Source of the DNA: a virus
IMG/VR virus record: IMGVR_UViG_3300027996_001813
Span: 1 to 64,000 of that record
Reading direction: 5' to 3' (one strand)
Length of the DNA stretch: 64,000 nt
The position numbers and the translations under genes are program-made. Of this stretch, positions 27,630 to 35,585 are shown piece after piece (position 1 is the first letter of the stretch; each line of letters begins with the position of its first letter). Under the pieces are notes generated by a model, which saw only the letters and a program-made list of their open reading frames with translations, was not told the origin of the DNA and ran no database searches.

Positions 27630-27668
27630 AGAAGCGGAGCTTGACTTGCTCCGCTTCTGGTGTATAAT
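27630..27668 (+). promoter_or_regulatory. Hairpin with -35 in its loop, leaderless promoter
   Basis: A perfect 11-bp hairpin AGAAGCGGAGC/GCTCCGCTTCT (27630-27658) follows ssb. Its 7-nt loop TTGACTT contains the -35 (27641-27646); TATAAT at 27663-27668 lies 6 nt before the ATG at 27675. Confidence 0.68.
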
Positions 27669-27674
27669 GGTAGC

Positions 27675-28112
27675 ATGAAGAGACTAGTCCTACTACGAGG
27701 CCCGTCAGGAAGCGGCAAAAGCACAATCGCCAAGGCTGTCGGTGGCGAAATCTTTGAAACCGACAAGTTCTGGGAGAGAAAAGGTCCATATGACTTCGAC
27801 CCCTCCAAATTGGGGCTCGCTCATTCCTGGAACCAAACGAACGTCAGGACTGCGTGTAATTTTGATGTAGAGTTGGTCGTGGTGGCTAACACTAGCATGA
27901 CTCGATGGGAAATGAAACCTTATCTTGACATGGCTGAGAAATACGGGTACACTGTAGAAGTGCTACGCACCCCTGGCCCCTGGGATCCCGAAGTGCTCTT
28001 TGAGCGTAACGTTCATGGTGTTCCTTTGGCAACGCTACGAAAGCAGATCAACAAGTACCAACCTCACGACGACGAAACCGAGTGGACTGATATGTCTATT
28101 TTTCAAGCATGA
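27675..28112 (+). CDS. P-loop kinase of the N4BP2/polynucleotide-kinase type, 145 aa
   Basis: Walker A GPSGSGKST at residues 9-17, then 'ETDKFW' (the DxF region), 'VVVANTSMTRWEM' (Walker B-like strand with NT..) and 'RNVHGVPL' (the R..H..P lid). This layout is that of AAA_33-type kinases related to N4BP2 and polynucleotide kinase. A role in phosphorylating RNA ends fits the nearby CCA enzyme and RNA ligase but is inferred. Leaderless start at 27675. Confidence 0.78.
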   Translation: MKRLVLLRGPSGSGKSTIAKAVGGEIFETDKFWERKGPYDFDPSKLGLAHSWNQTNVRTACNFDVELVVVANTSMTRWEMKPYLDMAEKYGYTVEVLRTPGPWDPEVLFERNVHGVPLATLRKQINKYQPHDDETEWTDMSIFQA

Positions 28113-28396
28113 ATGACGAACTTAAGGCCGAAGAAAGTAAGTGCTGGACCTGCAAGTTTGGCATTTGCGTAAAAGAGACCGAACAGGAACGTGTCTCATA
28201 TGAGTCACCGAACGAAAAACAAGAAGACACATACGATATCTTTAATGAGTCACAACAGACTCCAGAAGTAATCGACACCGTAATTGAACACGCAAGAGTA
28301 AAGACAATTTGCTTCTGGAGACCTGAGAATGTCAAGGACTCTCCTCCGATCCTGGTTTCCAAGATCGAAGAATGCAATCGCTTTAAAAAAGAATAA
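28109..28396 (+). CDS. Hypothetical Cys-containing protein, 95 aa
   Basis: CWTCKFGIC near residue 12 and single Cys later suggest a metal site. Acidic middle. Coupled by ATGA to the kinase and overlapping the CCA gene by one base. Not recognised. Confidence 0.6.
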   Translation: MNDELKAEESKCWTCKFGICVKETEQERVSYESPNEKQEDTYDIFNESQQTPEVIDTVIEHARVKTICFWRPENVKDSPPILVSKIEECNRFKKE

Positions 28397-29667
28397 TGCT
28401 ACGTCAAAAACACCTAGACCTATGCCAGTTGATCGTTGACGCTGGCGGTACGCCCTTCGTTGTAGGAGGGTTTGTACGCGACATGCTTTTGGGCCGACAG
28501 CCCAAAGACGTGGACGTTATGGTTGTGGGTGCTTCTAACGAGCTTTGCCGCCTGCTACATAAGCACGGTGAACTTGTTGGCGACAGCTTTCCGGTATGGA
28601 AAATCGTCACCGATCACGGCGACGTTGAGGTAGCCCTTGCTAGAACTGAGCAAAAAACAGACGATGGTCAAGGCTACAAGGGATTCGATTGCCAAACGGA
28701 AGACGTTACGCTTGAACAAGACCTTCAACGTCGAGATCTCACGATAAACGCTATGGCTATGGATCCCTTCACGGGTAAGGTCTTTGACCCGTTCCGTGGA
28801 GCCAGAGACCTAGCTGATGGTGTACTGCGTCCTGTTGGAGCACACTTCGGAGAAGATCCGTTGCGTGTACTGCGTGCCGCAAGGTTCGCAGCCCAATTGG
28901 GCATGGTACTATCTGATGAGCTTGTTGAGGTAGCACAGGTTGTTTTACCTGAGCTAATCACGCTACCGGGCGAGCGTCTGTGGGGTGAGCTTGAAAAGGC
29001 ACTCCGTACGCCGAAGCCGTCGCTGTTCTTTGAAGCTTTAGACAAATTGGGTGCCCTAGAGGTTGTCCTTCCGGAAATAGACGCTCTACAGGGGCGTACT
29101 CAGCCCGAGAAGTACCATCCCGAAGGTGATGCATACGTACACACTCTTGAGGTCGTGGACCGGGCTGCCGAGCTTGGTGCGGACGATGAGACGATGTTCG
29201 CTGCACTTACACACGATTTGGGTAAGGCTGTTACGGACGATGACAATTTGCCACATCATTACAACCACGAAGCACTCGGTGTGCCGCTTGTTCACGACAT
29301 GTGCGACAGGCTCCGCGTACCGAACACGCATCGCAAGGTTGCGGCGGTGACGGCAAAGGACCACTTGAACGTCCATAGATTTGATGATTTAAAGCCCGTG
29401 AAGAAGGTGCGTCTGCTTATGCGACTGCTTGCTGTACAGGGAGACCAAATGCTTTCTCGTGTTGTTCTTGCTTCTAAGGCAGACGCGAGGGGGAGAGGTC
29501 CGCTGCACGCAAACGACCCGTACGAGCAGGGCGACAGGTTGCTGAAAGCTGCTGGAGTTATCCGGCAGGTTCGAGGTCACGAGTTCGCCCACCTAAAGGA
29601 TGGTCAAAAGATCGCTCAAAACATGGAGCGTGCAAGAGCCAAGGCACTTAAGGGTGCTGGATTTTAA
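28396..29667 (+). CDS. cca: CCA-adding tRNA nucleotidyltransferase, 423 aa
   Basis: The head domain has 'FVVGGFVRDMLLGRQPKDVD' (GG..RD and DxD), 'DLQRRDLTINAMA' (RRD) and 'GEDPLRVLRAARFA'. A C-terminal HD phosphohydrolase domain follows: 'HTLEVV' and 'THDLGK'. This is the E. coli-type CCA enzyme with repair activity on 2',3'-cyclic ends. Most phage tRNAs here already encode CCA, so end repair is as likely as de novo addition. Confidence 0.93.
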   Translation: MLRQKHLDLCQLIVDAGGTPFVVGGFVRDMLLGRQPKDVDVMVVGASNELCRLLHKHGELVGDSFPVWKIVTDHGDVEVALARTEQKTDDGQGYKGFDCQTEDVTLEQDLQRRDLTINAMAMDPFTGKVFDPFRGARDLADGVLRPVGAHFGEDPLRVLRAARFAAQLGMVLSDELVEVAQVVLPELITLPGERLWGELEKALRTPKPSLFFEALDKLGALEVVLPEIDALQGRTQPEKYHPEGDAYVHTLEVVDRAAELGADDETMFAALTHDLGKAVTDDDNLPHHYNHEALGVPLVHDMCDRLRVPNTHRKVAAVTAKDHLNVHRFDDLKPVKKVRLLMRLLAVQGDQMLSRVVLASKADARGRGPLHANDPYEQGDRLLKAAGVIRQVRGHEFAHLKDGQKIAQNMERARAKALKGAGF

Positions 29668-29669
29668 TT

Positions 29670-29954
29670 ATGAGCAATAGTAAACCCGGCATCCGTCGCT
29701 TTCACTTTGTCCGTACCGAAGACGTTTCAGGCGTCAGCGGTACGGGCGTTGTGGGTGAAGGCGTGGAACTGTCTAATGGAAAGGTAGTTCATTCGTGGAT
29801 TTCCAACATGGGAACCGTGAGTGTTTATGACAACATGAAAACATTCGTGGCTGTTCATGGCCACGAGGGAAAGGGGGCTATTGAATGGCTTGACCCTGAT
29901 CCTGTAGAAGAAGAAGAACCAGAAGCGAAACCTAAGCGTAGAACGAAGAAATGA
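29670..29954 (+). CDS. Hypothetical phage protein, 94 aa
   Basis: 'RRFHFVRTEDVSGVSGTGVV' then 'GVELSNGKVVHSWIS' and VHGHEGKGAIEWLDPD match a small protein type common in phages, of unknown function. Acidic/basic C-terminal tail. Confidence 0.7.
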   Translation: MSNSKPGIRRFHFVRTEDVSGVSGTGVVGEGVELSNGKVVHSWISNMGTVSVYDNMKTFVAVHGHEGKGAIEWLDPDPVEEEEPEAKPKRRTKK

Positions 29955-30235
29955 ATTTTATTAAGATCAAAATGGCTGACTCCATGACGGAGGAAGATAC
30001 CGCTAACGACGTATACATCAGGCCGCATATGATTATGCAAATTGAACCGTATAGTGGTCCGTTTGGGTTGCATTCTTTTGGACCGGACGGACGTGCTATG
30101 GCTAATGGAAAGCACAAGCAAATTCTTGGTGGATCACTAATCATGTTGGGTAATCAATCAAGAGTTTGTCATGATAGTCCAGATGTAATTATGCAAAAAA
30201 TTACTGACGCCAAAGAGCAGGAAAAATTCGCATGA
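29951..30235 (+). CDS. Hypothetical protein, 94 aa
   Basis: Starts MNFIKIKMADSMTEEDTAND and has a beta-rich 'QILGGSLIMLGNQSRVCHDS'. Coupled by ATGA on both sides. Not recognised. Confidence 0.6.
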   Translation: MNFIKIKMADSMTEEDTANDVYIRPHMIMQIEPYSGPFGLHSFGPDGRAMANGKHKQILGGSLIMLGNQSRVCHDSPDVIMQKITDAKEQEKFA

Positions 30236-30327
30236 ACCGAAAAGCCAAGAAGCCGACAGTCATGCAGGTTATATCTGCTGTAATTGCAGTAGCCGCTATC
30301 GTTGCTATGGGAATTTTGATTGCATGA
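30232..30327 (+). CDS. Tiny membrane protein, 31 aa
   Basis: MNRKAKKPTVMQVISAVIAV and on to a hydrophobic end: basic head plus one membrane span. ATGA overlaps at both ends tie it into the operon and support expression. Confidence 0.55.
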   Translation: MNRKAKKPTVMQVISAVIAVAAIVAMGILIA

Positions 30328-30527
30328 AAGAAGTCTACGTTGTCTTTGATAGGCACAATGGCAATCATCGCCTCCCGTTCATGGGAATATTTGATACCCG
30401 TGAAGAAGCACAAGAACTAGTTGATAAACTAAACGTCAATGGTCCAGTGATGTGCCAAGTCTCTGCTTGGTACGATACATACCAACTAAATACATTGCAC
30501 AGCAGGGCATTGTTGCCCAACACCTAA
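30324..30527 (+). CDS. Hypothetical protein, 67 aa
   Basis: 'MKEVYVVFDRHNGNHRLPFM' and 'FDTREEAQELVDKL' suggest a small alpha-beta protein. Not recognised. Confidence 0.6.
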   Translation: MKEVYVVFDRHNGNHRLPFMGIFDTREEAQELVDKLNVNGPVMCQVSAWYDTYQLNTLHSRALLPNT

Positions 30528-30540
30528 TCGCGGAGCGATT

Positions 30541-31764
30541 ATGAAAGATCCGATCCTATTAAACAAACTCTGGAAAGAGGTAGAAGCTGGTCGCGTGAAC
30601 GCGAACCAGTCAGGATCGTATACTCTTTTCAAGTACACGCAAGACACACACATTCAAGACCTCTGGAATGACGTAAATCGTCAGGCCAGAGGGATTATCT
30701 TCGATGTTGACGGTACCGTTATAGCTCGACCGTTCTCTAAGTTCTTCAACATGAACGAACGTGAAGAGACCAAGGTTGCTAACCTTCCGTGGGATGAGGG
30801 CTGTGAAGTCTATGAAAAGATGGATGGTTCGTGTGGTGTTGGATACTTCGGTACCAAGGGACCAGACACGAGAGATCCGTTACCTTCGTTTGAAGAAAAC
30901 CCAGACATGTACACGCGAGGTCACGTCTACACCATAAATGTACCCATGTGGCGTTTGGCTACGCCGGGTAACATGGAGTCTGATCAGGCTCTTGAGGGTA
31001 CTCGTATCCTAAATGAAATGGTGCCAGAATGCGAGGGACAGCCCACGCACCCGCGTTGTGCATCTGAATACACTGAACGATACTCTACTTATCAGGAAAC
31101 AGTGTGTGCTTTGCCACGTTATGACCTTACGGCTCTGCCGACAGATTGTACTCCTGTTTTCGAGATCATCTATCCCGAGAACCGTATCGTCGTGGACTAC
31201 CACGGTGCTCGCGAGCTTGTATTGCTTGCGATTTTCGAGCACAACGGAGTCGAGTGGCACCCTCGTCGTGTCGATCAGATCGCAGAAATGTGTGGCTTCC
31301 GTAGACCTAAAGTATATCAAATGGACTTGCGTGAAGCTACGTTCGAAGATAACACTGAGGGATATGTTGCTAAGATTGGCAGCCTTCGCGTGAAGGTTAA
31401 GAGTCCAACGTACGTTCGTATCCACCGTCTTTTGGACGCTATGAGTCCAAAAGGTGTAATCGCATTGATCCGTGGTCACGAGTACGGTGTAACCGTCAAG
31501 CAACTACCCGCAAGCATCGCTTGCGACTTTGATGACATTCGTGCCTTGGTGCAGGGAATGTACGATGAAATCTTCACTGCTGCTCATGTCAACCTGAACC
31601 GCATGCATGAAGAGGTCGGTGCAAATCGTCCTCGAAAAGAACAGGCCATGTGGATCCAGGCCAACGTGGACAACATGGAGGGCGGCTTCGTGTTCGCACT
31701 ACTCGATGATAAGGATATCGAGGACAAGATTTGGAAACTAGTTACTGAAAGGATTAAGGAATAA
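30541..31764 (+). CDS. T4 RNA ligase 1-like protein, 407 aa
   Basis: It seals RNA ends by way of a covalent AMP-lysine. The adenylation Lys lies in EKMDGS near residue 92; 'QARGIIFDVDGTVIARPFSK' and 'FFNMNE' before it and 'EIIYPENRIVVDY', 'EGYVAKIGSLRVKVKSPTYV' after it match motifs I-V of the Rnl1 family. Length is slightly above T4 Rnl1. With the P-loop kinase and CCA enzyme upstream it would complete tRNA repair. Confidence 0.92.
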   Translation: MKDPILLNKLWKEVEAGRVNANQSGSYTLFKYTQDTHIQDLWNDVNRQARGIIFDVDGTVIARPFSKFFNMNEREETKVANLPWDEGCEVYEKMDGSCGVGYFGTKGPDTRDPLPSFEENPDMYTRGHVYTINVPMWRLATPGNMESDQALEGTRILNEMVPECEGQPTHPRCASEYTERYSTYQETVCALPRYDLTALPTDCTPVFEIIYPENRIVVDYHGARELVLLAIFEHNGVEWHPRRVDQIAEMCGFRRPKVYQMDLREATFEDNTEGYVAKIGSLRVKVKSPTYVRIHRLLDAMSPKGVIALIRGHEYGVTVKQLPASIACDFDDIRALVQGMYDEIFTAAHVNLNRMHEEVGANRPRKEQAMWIQANVDNMEGGFVFALLDDKDIEDKIWKLVTERIKE

Positions 31765-31765
31765 T

Positions 31766-32251
31766 ATGGTACACAAAACAGTCTATCTTGCTGGCCCCAT
31801 CGACGGTCTCTCATACGCAGAGGGTATCGAGTGGCGACAGCATGCACAAAAAGACCTTGCGGTCCATGGTATCAAGGGCATGTCGCCCCAACGGGGCAAG
31901 GGATACATCGCAGACTTCGCGGAGATCGCTGGCGAAATGGACTTCTCTAAACAAGAAGGACTAACAGACAACCCCATGAGTACGTCACGAGGCATCTTGG
32001 CTCGTGACAAATTTGATGCACTGAATTGTTCGGTCTTGTTCGTCAGCTTCCTGGGTGCTACGCGAGTTTCAACTGGCACCATTATGGAAATTGCCTGGGC
32101 ATATCAATTAAACAAACCCATCGTCGTTGTCGTTGAGGACGACGATACTCTACATAAAAATCATCCCATGCTCAGAGAGACATTTGATTATGTAGTAAAC
32201 AATATTGACGCAGGGTTGGATATTGTCAAAGGAATATTCGAGGGCTACTAA
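31766..32251 (+). CDS. Nucleoside 2-deoxyribosyltransferase-like protein, 161 aa
   Basis: 'TVYLAGPIDGLSYAEGIEWR' is the strand-turn-helix opening of the family. 'DKFDALNCSVLFVSFLGATR', 'STGTIMEIAWAYQLNKPIVV' continue the pattern (the D, and E in GT..E..A). It may exchange or hydrolyse nucleoside bases. A DprA/TIR-like or nucleotide-hydrolase role in the same fold cannot be ruled out. Confidence 0.8.
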   Translation: MVHKTVYLAGPIDGLSYAEGIEWRQHAQKDLAVHGIKGMSPQRGKGYIADFAEIAGEMDFSKQEGLTDNPMSTSRGILARDKFDALNCSVLFVSFLGATRVSTGTIMEIAWAYQLNKPIVVVVEDDDTLHKNHPMLRETFDYVVNNIDAGLDIVKGIFEGY

Positions 32252-32268
32252 GGAACACCCCTTAGTGC
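32252..32268 (+). other. Small hairpin
   Basis: CTAAGG/CCTTAG type stem (CTAAGGaacaCCCCTTAG) after the deoxyribosyltransferase gene. Similar to a hairpin before the other TAGCATTTTTGAGAA copy. Confidence 0.4.
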
Positions 32269-32283
32269 ATATACCCACGCTCG

Positions 32284-32298
32284 TAGCATTTTTGAGAA
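32284..32298 (+). repeat. TAGCATTTTTGAGAA element, copy 2
   Basis: Exact copy of 20233-20247. Confidence 0.5.
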
Positions 32299-32333
32299 GA
32301 CTGACATGAATGATTATTTAAAGCAAAGAATGC

Positions 32334-32362
32334 TTGACAAAGAGGAAAACCCGGCGTATAAT
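32334..32362 (+). promoter_or_regulatory. Leaderless promoter of the dNMP kinase gene
   Basis: TTGACA at about 32334, 17 nt, TATAAT ending 6 nt before the ATG at 32369. It lies inside a longer reading frame that starts at 32306. Confidence 0.7.
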
Positions 32363-32368
32363 ACGACT

Positions 32369-33016
32369 ATGAAGGAAGACCCCACAGGAACACCCGGTCC
32401 TCTTTTTATCGTCTTATCCGGTAAGAAGCAGACTGGCAAGGATACGGCAGCGTTGATGGCATCTAAGATGCTGTACGAGGCCAACAAAACCTTCAAGATC
32501 ACCGCTTTTGCCGAGGTCTTGAAAGACGCAGCGATTACTGTGCTAGGTCTCGACCGAGATCTTGTGTACGGGACCAACGAAGACAAGGAGACACCTACAC
32601 ATGTTCTATGGGATACATTCCCGTTGAGCATTCGCTTTAAATACAGAGAGACATGGTACATGCCACTAAGGTCTGGCCCGATGACGATTCGCGATGTATT
32701 GCAAGTGATGGGGACAGATATCTTTCGCACGATGTTTGACTTTAACGTGTGGGCTAACGCACCCTTCAACCGTGATTGGGGTAACCTAGATGTGGTTATC
32801 ATTTCTGATTGCAGATTTCCCAACGAAAAGAGAGTAACAGAAGACCATTCTGGCGTCATCATTAGACTAGAGAGGAAAACGGGACTCAAGGATGGACATT
32901 CCAGCGAGACTGCTCTCGATGGACGCACGTTCGAGTGCGTATACAATAACAATGGGTCCATGGAAGACCTGGAAGCATTCATGCGTGGCGTACTACAAAA
33001 ACTGAATCTACTATAA
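32369..33016 (+). CDS. Deoxynucleoside monophosphate kinase, 215 aa
   Basis: The P-loop SGKKQTGKDT near residue 17, 'FAEVLKDAAITVLGLDRDLV' then 'TIRDVLQVMGTDIFR' and 'VVIISDCRFPNEKRV' match T4 gene 1-type dNMP kinases, which phosphorylate dNMPs toward dNTPs. Start at 32369 follows from the promoter; an in-frame ATG at 32306 would add 21 residues and might be used from a second transcript. Confidence 0.85.
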   Translation: MKEDPTGTPGPLFIVLSGKKQTGKDTAALMASKMLYEANKTFKITAFAEVLKDAAITVLGLDRDLVYGTNEDKETPTHVLWDTFPLSIRFKYRETWYMPLRSGPMTIRDVLQVMGTDIFRTMFDFNVWANAPFNRDWGNLDVVIISDCRFPNEKRVTEDHSGVIIRLERKTGLKDGHSSETALDGRTFECVYNNNGSMEDLEAFMRGVLQKLNLL

Positions 33017-33186
33017 TGGAAAACAACCTTGCTCTTACTGGCGACGAAGCTCGCGTATTGATGGTGGCCATGGCTACCTCCACGGCTTCTGTGCCCTCAC
33101 AAATGACGATTAAACTCTGGTCTAGTCTAACTGAAATTAGTCAAGTCCAGCCTCCTACTCCTCCTACAAACGAAGACGAAAAATAA
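33016..33186 (+). CDS. Small hypothetical protein, 56 aa
   Basis: The frame MENNLALTGDEARVLMVAMA ends in a Pro-rich tail. TAATG overlaps at both ends with its neighbours support it. Not recognised. Confidence 0.55.
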   Translation: MENNLALTGDEARVLMVAMATSTASVPSQMTIKLWSSLTEISQVQPPTPPTNEDEK

Positions 33187-33620
33187 TGGATACTATCTTT
33201 TCTCACCGCCCCCTTGCGGGCGTAAGTGTTGGTGCTTGTAACGTTGGCGACGTTCTAGTTGTCGCTTTCGCACTAGTGAACGACGGCACAAGCCGTAACA
33301 ACTTCTACCACGCAGACCGCGAAGACCACTTCTGCCGTGCAACTGCTCGTGCGATCATCAATGGTCGTCTCGGTGCCGCTGTTGACGGCAACGCTGGCAG
33401 TCTAACGTTTAGCTTTGACACTAGTCTTGGCTCTCGTGACTTCATGAAGGCGTTCCGCGAGTCCTTTAAGCCCACCGTTGACGAATCGGACGAATTCCTG
33501 AGTGAAGTTGGCGAGTTCGCTGGCATTGAGGTTCGTACTCGTCCCCTTGCAACCGATATGGTTGACCGTCTAACTCAAACCGTCCACGGGGTGATCGCTA
33601 ATGCGAGTACTAGTGTCTAG
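33186..33620 (+). CDS. Hypothetical protein, 144 aa
   Basis: 'FSHRPLAGVSVGACNVGDVL', a charged middle and 'FDTSLGSRDFMKAFRESFKP'. Fold looks alpha-beta; no family. TAATG overlap with the upstream gene. Confidence 0.6.
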   Translation: MDTIFSHRPLAGVSVGACNVGDVLVVAFALVNDGTSRNNFYHADREDHFCRATARAIINGRLGAAVDGNAGSLTFSFDTSLGSRDFMKAFRESFKPTVDESDEFLSEVGEFAGIEVRTRPLATDMVDRLTQTVHGVIANASTSV

Positions 33621-33632
33621 GAGAAATAAATA

Positions 33633-34238
33633 ATGCGTTGTCTCATTTACGATACCGAAACTGGGGGCCTAGACACCGAGAAGCATTCAGTCTTCTCGGT
33701 GGGTGCTTTGGTTGGTGACCTTGACACTGGCGAGATCATTGATCAATTTGAAGCCTTTCACCGAAAACCATCTGTGGATGACTATGTGTACACGCCTAAG
33801 GCTATTGAAGTACATGGCATCACTCCGCAAGAGGCTTTCAACCAAGGTATTTCAACCGAAGAGATCTGTGAGAAGTTCACTGATCTATGGTTTAATACTG
33901 GAGCCGCCATGCTGGGTGGACACAACGAAGCGAGCTACGATAGGCCGATTATCTCTAAGGATATCTTTGGCTGCTCTAAGCAAAACTTCGAACGTAACTT
34001 CACCTATCGTGCCCTTGACTCCCTGCCTGTGATGCGTCTGTTTACTGGGCACGATAATGTAAAGTCTGGTGCTACCTTGACTCAATCTGTTAAGGCTTTG
34101 AACATTGACATGTCTGATTTTGGCAAGAACAAGTTCCACGCCGCTCTGTTTGATGCGGTTGCTAGCTTTCGTATCTTGTATCGCTTCCGTAGTGTGTTCT
34201 CGGACCCGGCGTTTGCCGAAGCGTTGATGAAAGGATGA
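33633..34238 (+). CDS. DnaQ-like 3'-5' exonuclease, 201 aa
   Basis: Exo I 'IYDTETGGLD' (DxE), Exo II 'GGHNEASYDRPI' (N..YD) and Exo III 'HAALFDAVAS' (H-x4-D) mark a DEDDh exonuclease. It could proofread or degrade DNA or RNA ends. AGGAGA lies 8 nt before the ATG, one of the few clear Shine-Dalgarno sites in the rightward block. Confidence 0.85.
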   Translation: MRCLIYDTETGGLDTEKHSVFSVGALVGDLDTGEIIDQFEAFHRKPSVDDYVYTPKAIEVHGITPQEAFNQGISTEEICEKFTDLWFNTGAAMLGGHNEASYDRPIISKDIFGCSKQNFERNFTYRALDSLPVMRLFTGHDNVKSGATLTQSVKALNIDMSDFGKNKFHAALFDAVASFRILYRFRSVFSDPAFAEALMKG

Positions 34239-34435
34239 TGGATAACAACAAACAACATCGCGACGAACAGCGTCGTGTTCTACAGCGTGCTGGATGGGTT
34301 GCCGTCCCAGCACTCAAGGACTCTGGTGCCTTCCAGTGGAAGTGGATTCACCAAGACCGCAAGAAGGCATATTCGCGTGAACGTGCTTTTATTATGGCTG
34401 CTCGCGACCTAAAGCGTCAGGGTTTTACGGTATGA
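34235..34435 (+). CDS. Hypothetical basic protein, 66 aa
   Basis: 'QHRDEQRRVLQRAGWVAVPA', 'FQWKWIHQDRKKAYSRERAF'. Helical and basic, perhaps DNA- or RNA-binding. ATGA overlap with the exonuclease gene. Confidence 0.55.
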   Translation: MMDNNKQHRDEQRRVLQRAGWVAVPALKDSGAFQWKWIHQDRKKAYSRERAFIMAARDLKRQGFTV

Positions 34436-34439
34436 AAGT

Positions 34440-34931
34440 ATGGCTAGAAACTACAGGTTTGACAATCGCAGCGAAGAAGAGTTTAAAGAAGACATCAAAA
34501 ACCATACGATGTCAGAACGTACACTGTTTTTCCTGTGGTTAGACCTGATAGAAAAAGACACTGGCAAACGTCCCAAGTTTACGGATACGGGGTGCGGTAA
34601 CGATGGTGAGTTCCTAGAAAACAGTAAGGTCAACACTGACCCCGACTTTACTGTTGAAGGTTACGGTGAGATCGAGGTCAAGTTTTCTAAACCACTGATC
34701 AAGACTTACTTCCATCTAAAAACCAACCAGATTAAGAACTATTGCACACGTAGGGCCACCATTCTTATGGTGAACGGAGCGGGTGAAGAAACCCCGATGT
34801 TCACCATGCTTAAGCCAGAAGCCTTGGACGCTATCGTACGAGACTGTAAGGCGATCAACTTCAAAGGGTTTGGTTGGAAGCCAGCGTACCGTATTCTTGT
34901 TAGCCGTTTCCTATGGCGACCGCTCAAGTGA
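34440..34931 (+). CDS. Putative PD-(D/E)XK-type nuclease, 163 aa
   Basis: Residues around 62-80 read DPDFTVEGYGEIEVKFSK, i.e. PDF..., then E-V-K on the next strand, the core of the PD-(D/E)XK fold. 'MSERTLFFLWLDLIE' before it is helical. Substrate unknown; the fold call is inference from one motif. Confidence 0.55.
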   Translation: MARNYRFDNRSEEEFKEDIKNHTMSERTLFFLWLDLIEKDTGKRPKFTDTGCGNDGEFLENSKVNTDPDFTVEGYGEIEVKFSKPLIKTYFHLKTNQIKNYCTRRATILMVNGAGEETPMFTMLKPEALDAIVRDCKAINFKGFGWKPAYRILVSRFLWRPLK

Positions 34932-34991
34932 AACACCGAAGGCACTGAGTAGGGAAATCCCTCACGTCTAACCTCCTCCAATTTTCAGAAA

Positions 34992-35585
34992 ATGCACTTC
35001 GATATCATTCTACCAACCACAGGTCGTGACTCACTAGTCGCTGCCGTTGAGTCAGTGGTAGGACAAACTCATGAAGATTGGTCCTTGCAGATCTCATGTG
35101 ATGGACAGGTCTTCATGCCGGGAGACGCGATACCCGATCTCGGTCCACGTTTTAAACCTGTCGTTGGTTCGGTGGAGCCACAAGGTGGTTACGGTGGGCC
35201 AGCACGAAACTTTGGCATCCTTATGAGTCAGGCTGAGTCATGGATTGCGTACATCGATGACGATGACGAGTGGCTACCCAACCACTTGGAGACTCTTGCC
35301 AAGTTGATTGAAGAGAACCCTGGCGTGAATATGGTTCGTACCGCTGGCCAATCGTTTATGATGAAACACAAGTCCCCACGATCAAGCAAGCTAGTCAAAA
35401 AGATGGGTGCTGTAAATTCAACTGACTTCTTAACGGTTGGCATGGCCCATACACGAGAGGTCTTTGACAAGACGGACGGCTGGCAACCGTGCGACAACCA
35501 CGATCACATGCTCTGGAAACAAATGCTCGCATCCGGCGGCATTGCCGCCGAGACCGACGCAGTAACTTACCACTTTAAACGATGA
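34992..35585 (+). CDS. Family 2 glycosyltransferase, 197 aa
   Basis: 'FDIILPTTGRDSLVAAVESV' opens the GT-A fold and 'SWIAYIDDDDEWLPNHLETL' is the DXD metal site; 'DNHDHMLWKQMLASG' is the acceptor-side ED-like motif. It transfers sugar from a nucleotide donor, to DNA, host glycan or protein. The placement in a DNA metabolism block would suit DNA glycosylation, but this is only a guess. Confidence 0.85.
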   Translation: MHFDIILPTTGRDSLVAAVESVVGQTHEDWSLQISCDGQVFMPGDAIPDLGPRFKPVVGSVEPQGGYGGPARNFGILMSQAESWIAYIDDDDEWLPNHLETLAKLIEENPGVNMVRTAGQSFMMKHKSPRSSKLVKKMGAVNSTDFLTVGMAHTREVFDKTDGWQPCDNHDHMLWKQMLASGGIAAETDAVTYHFKR

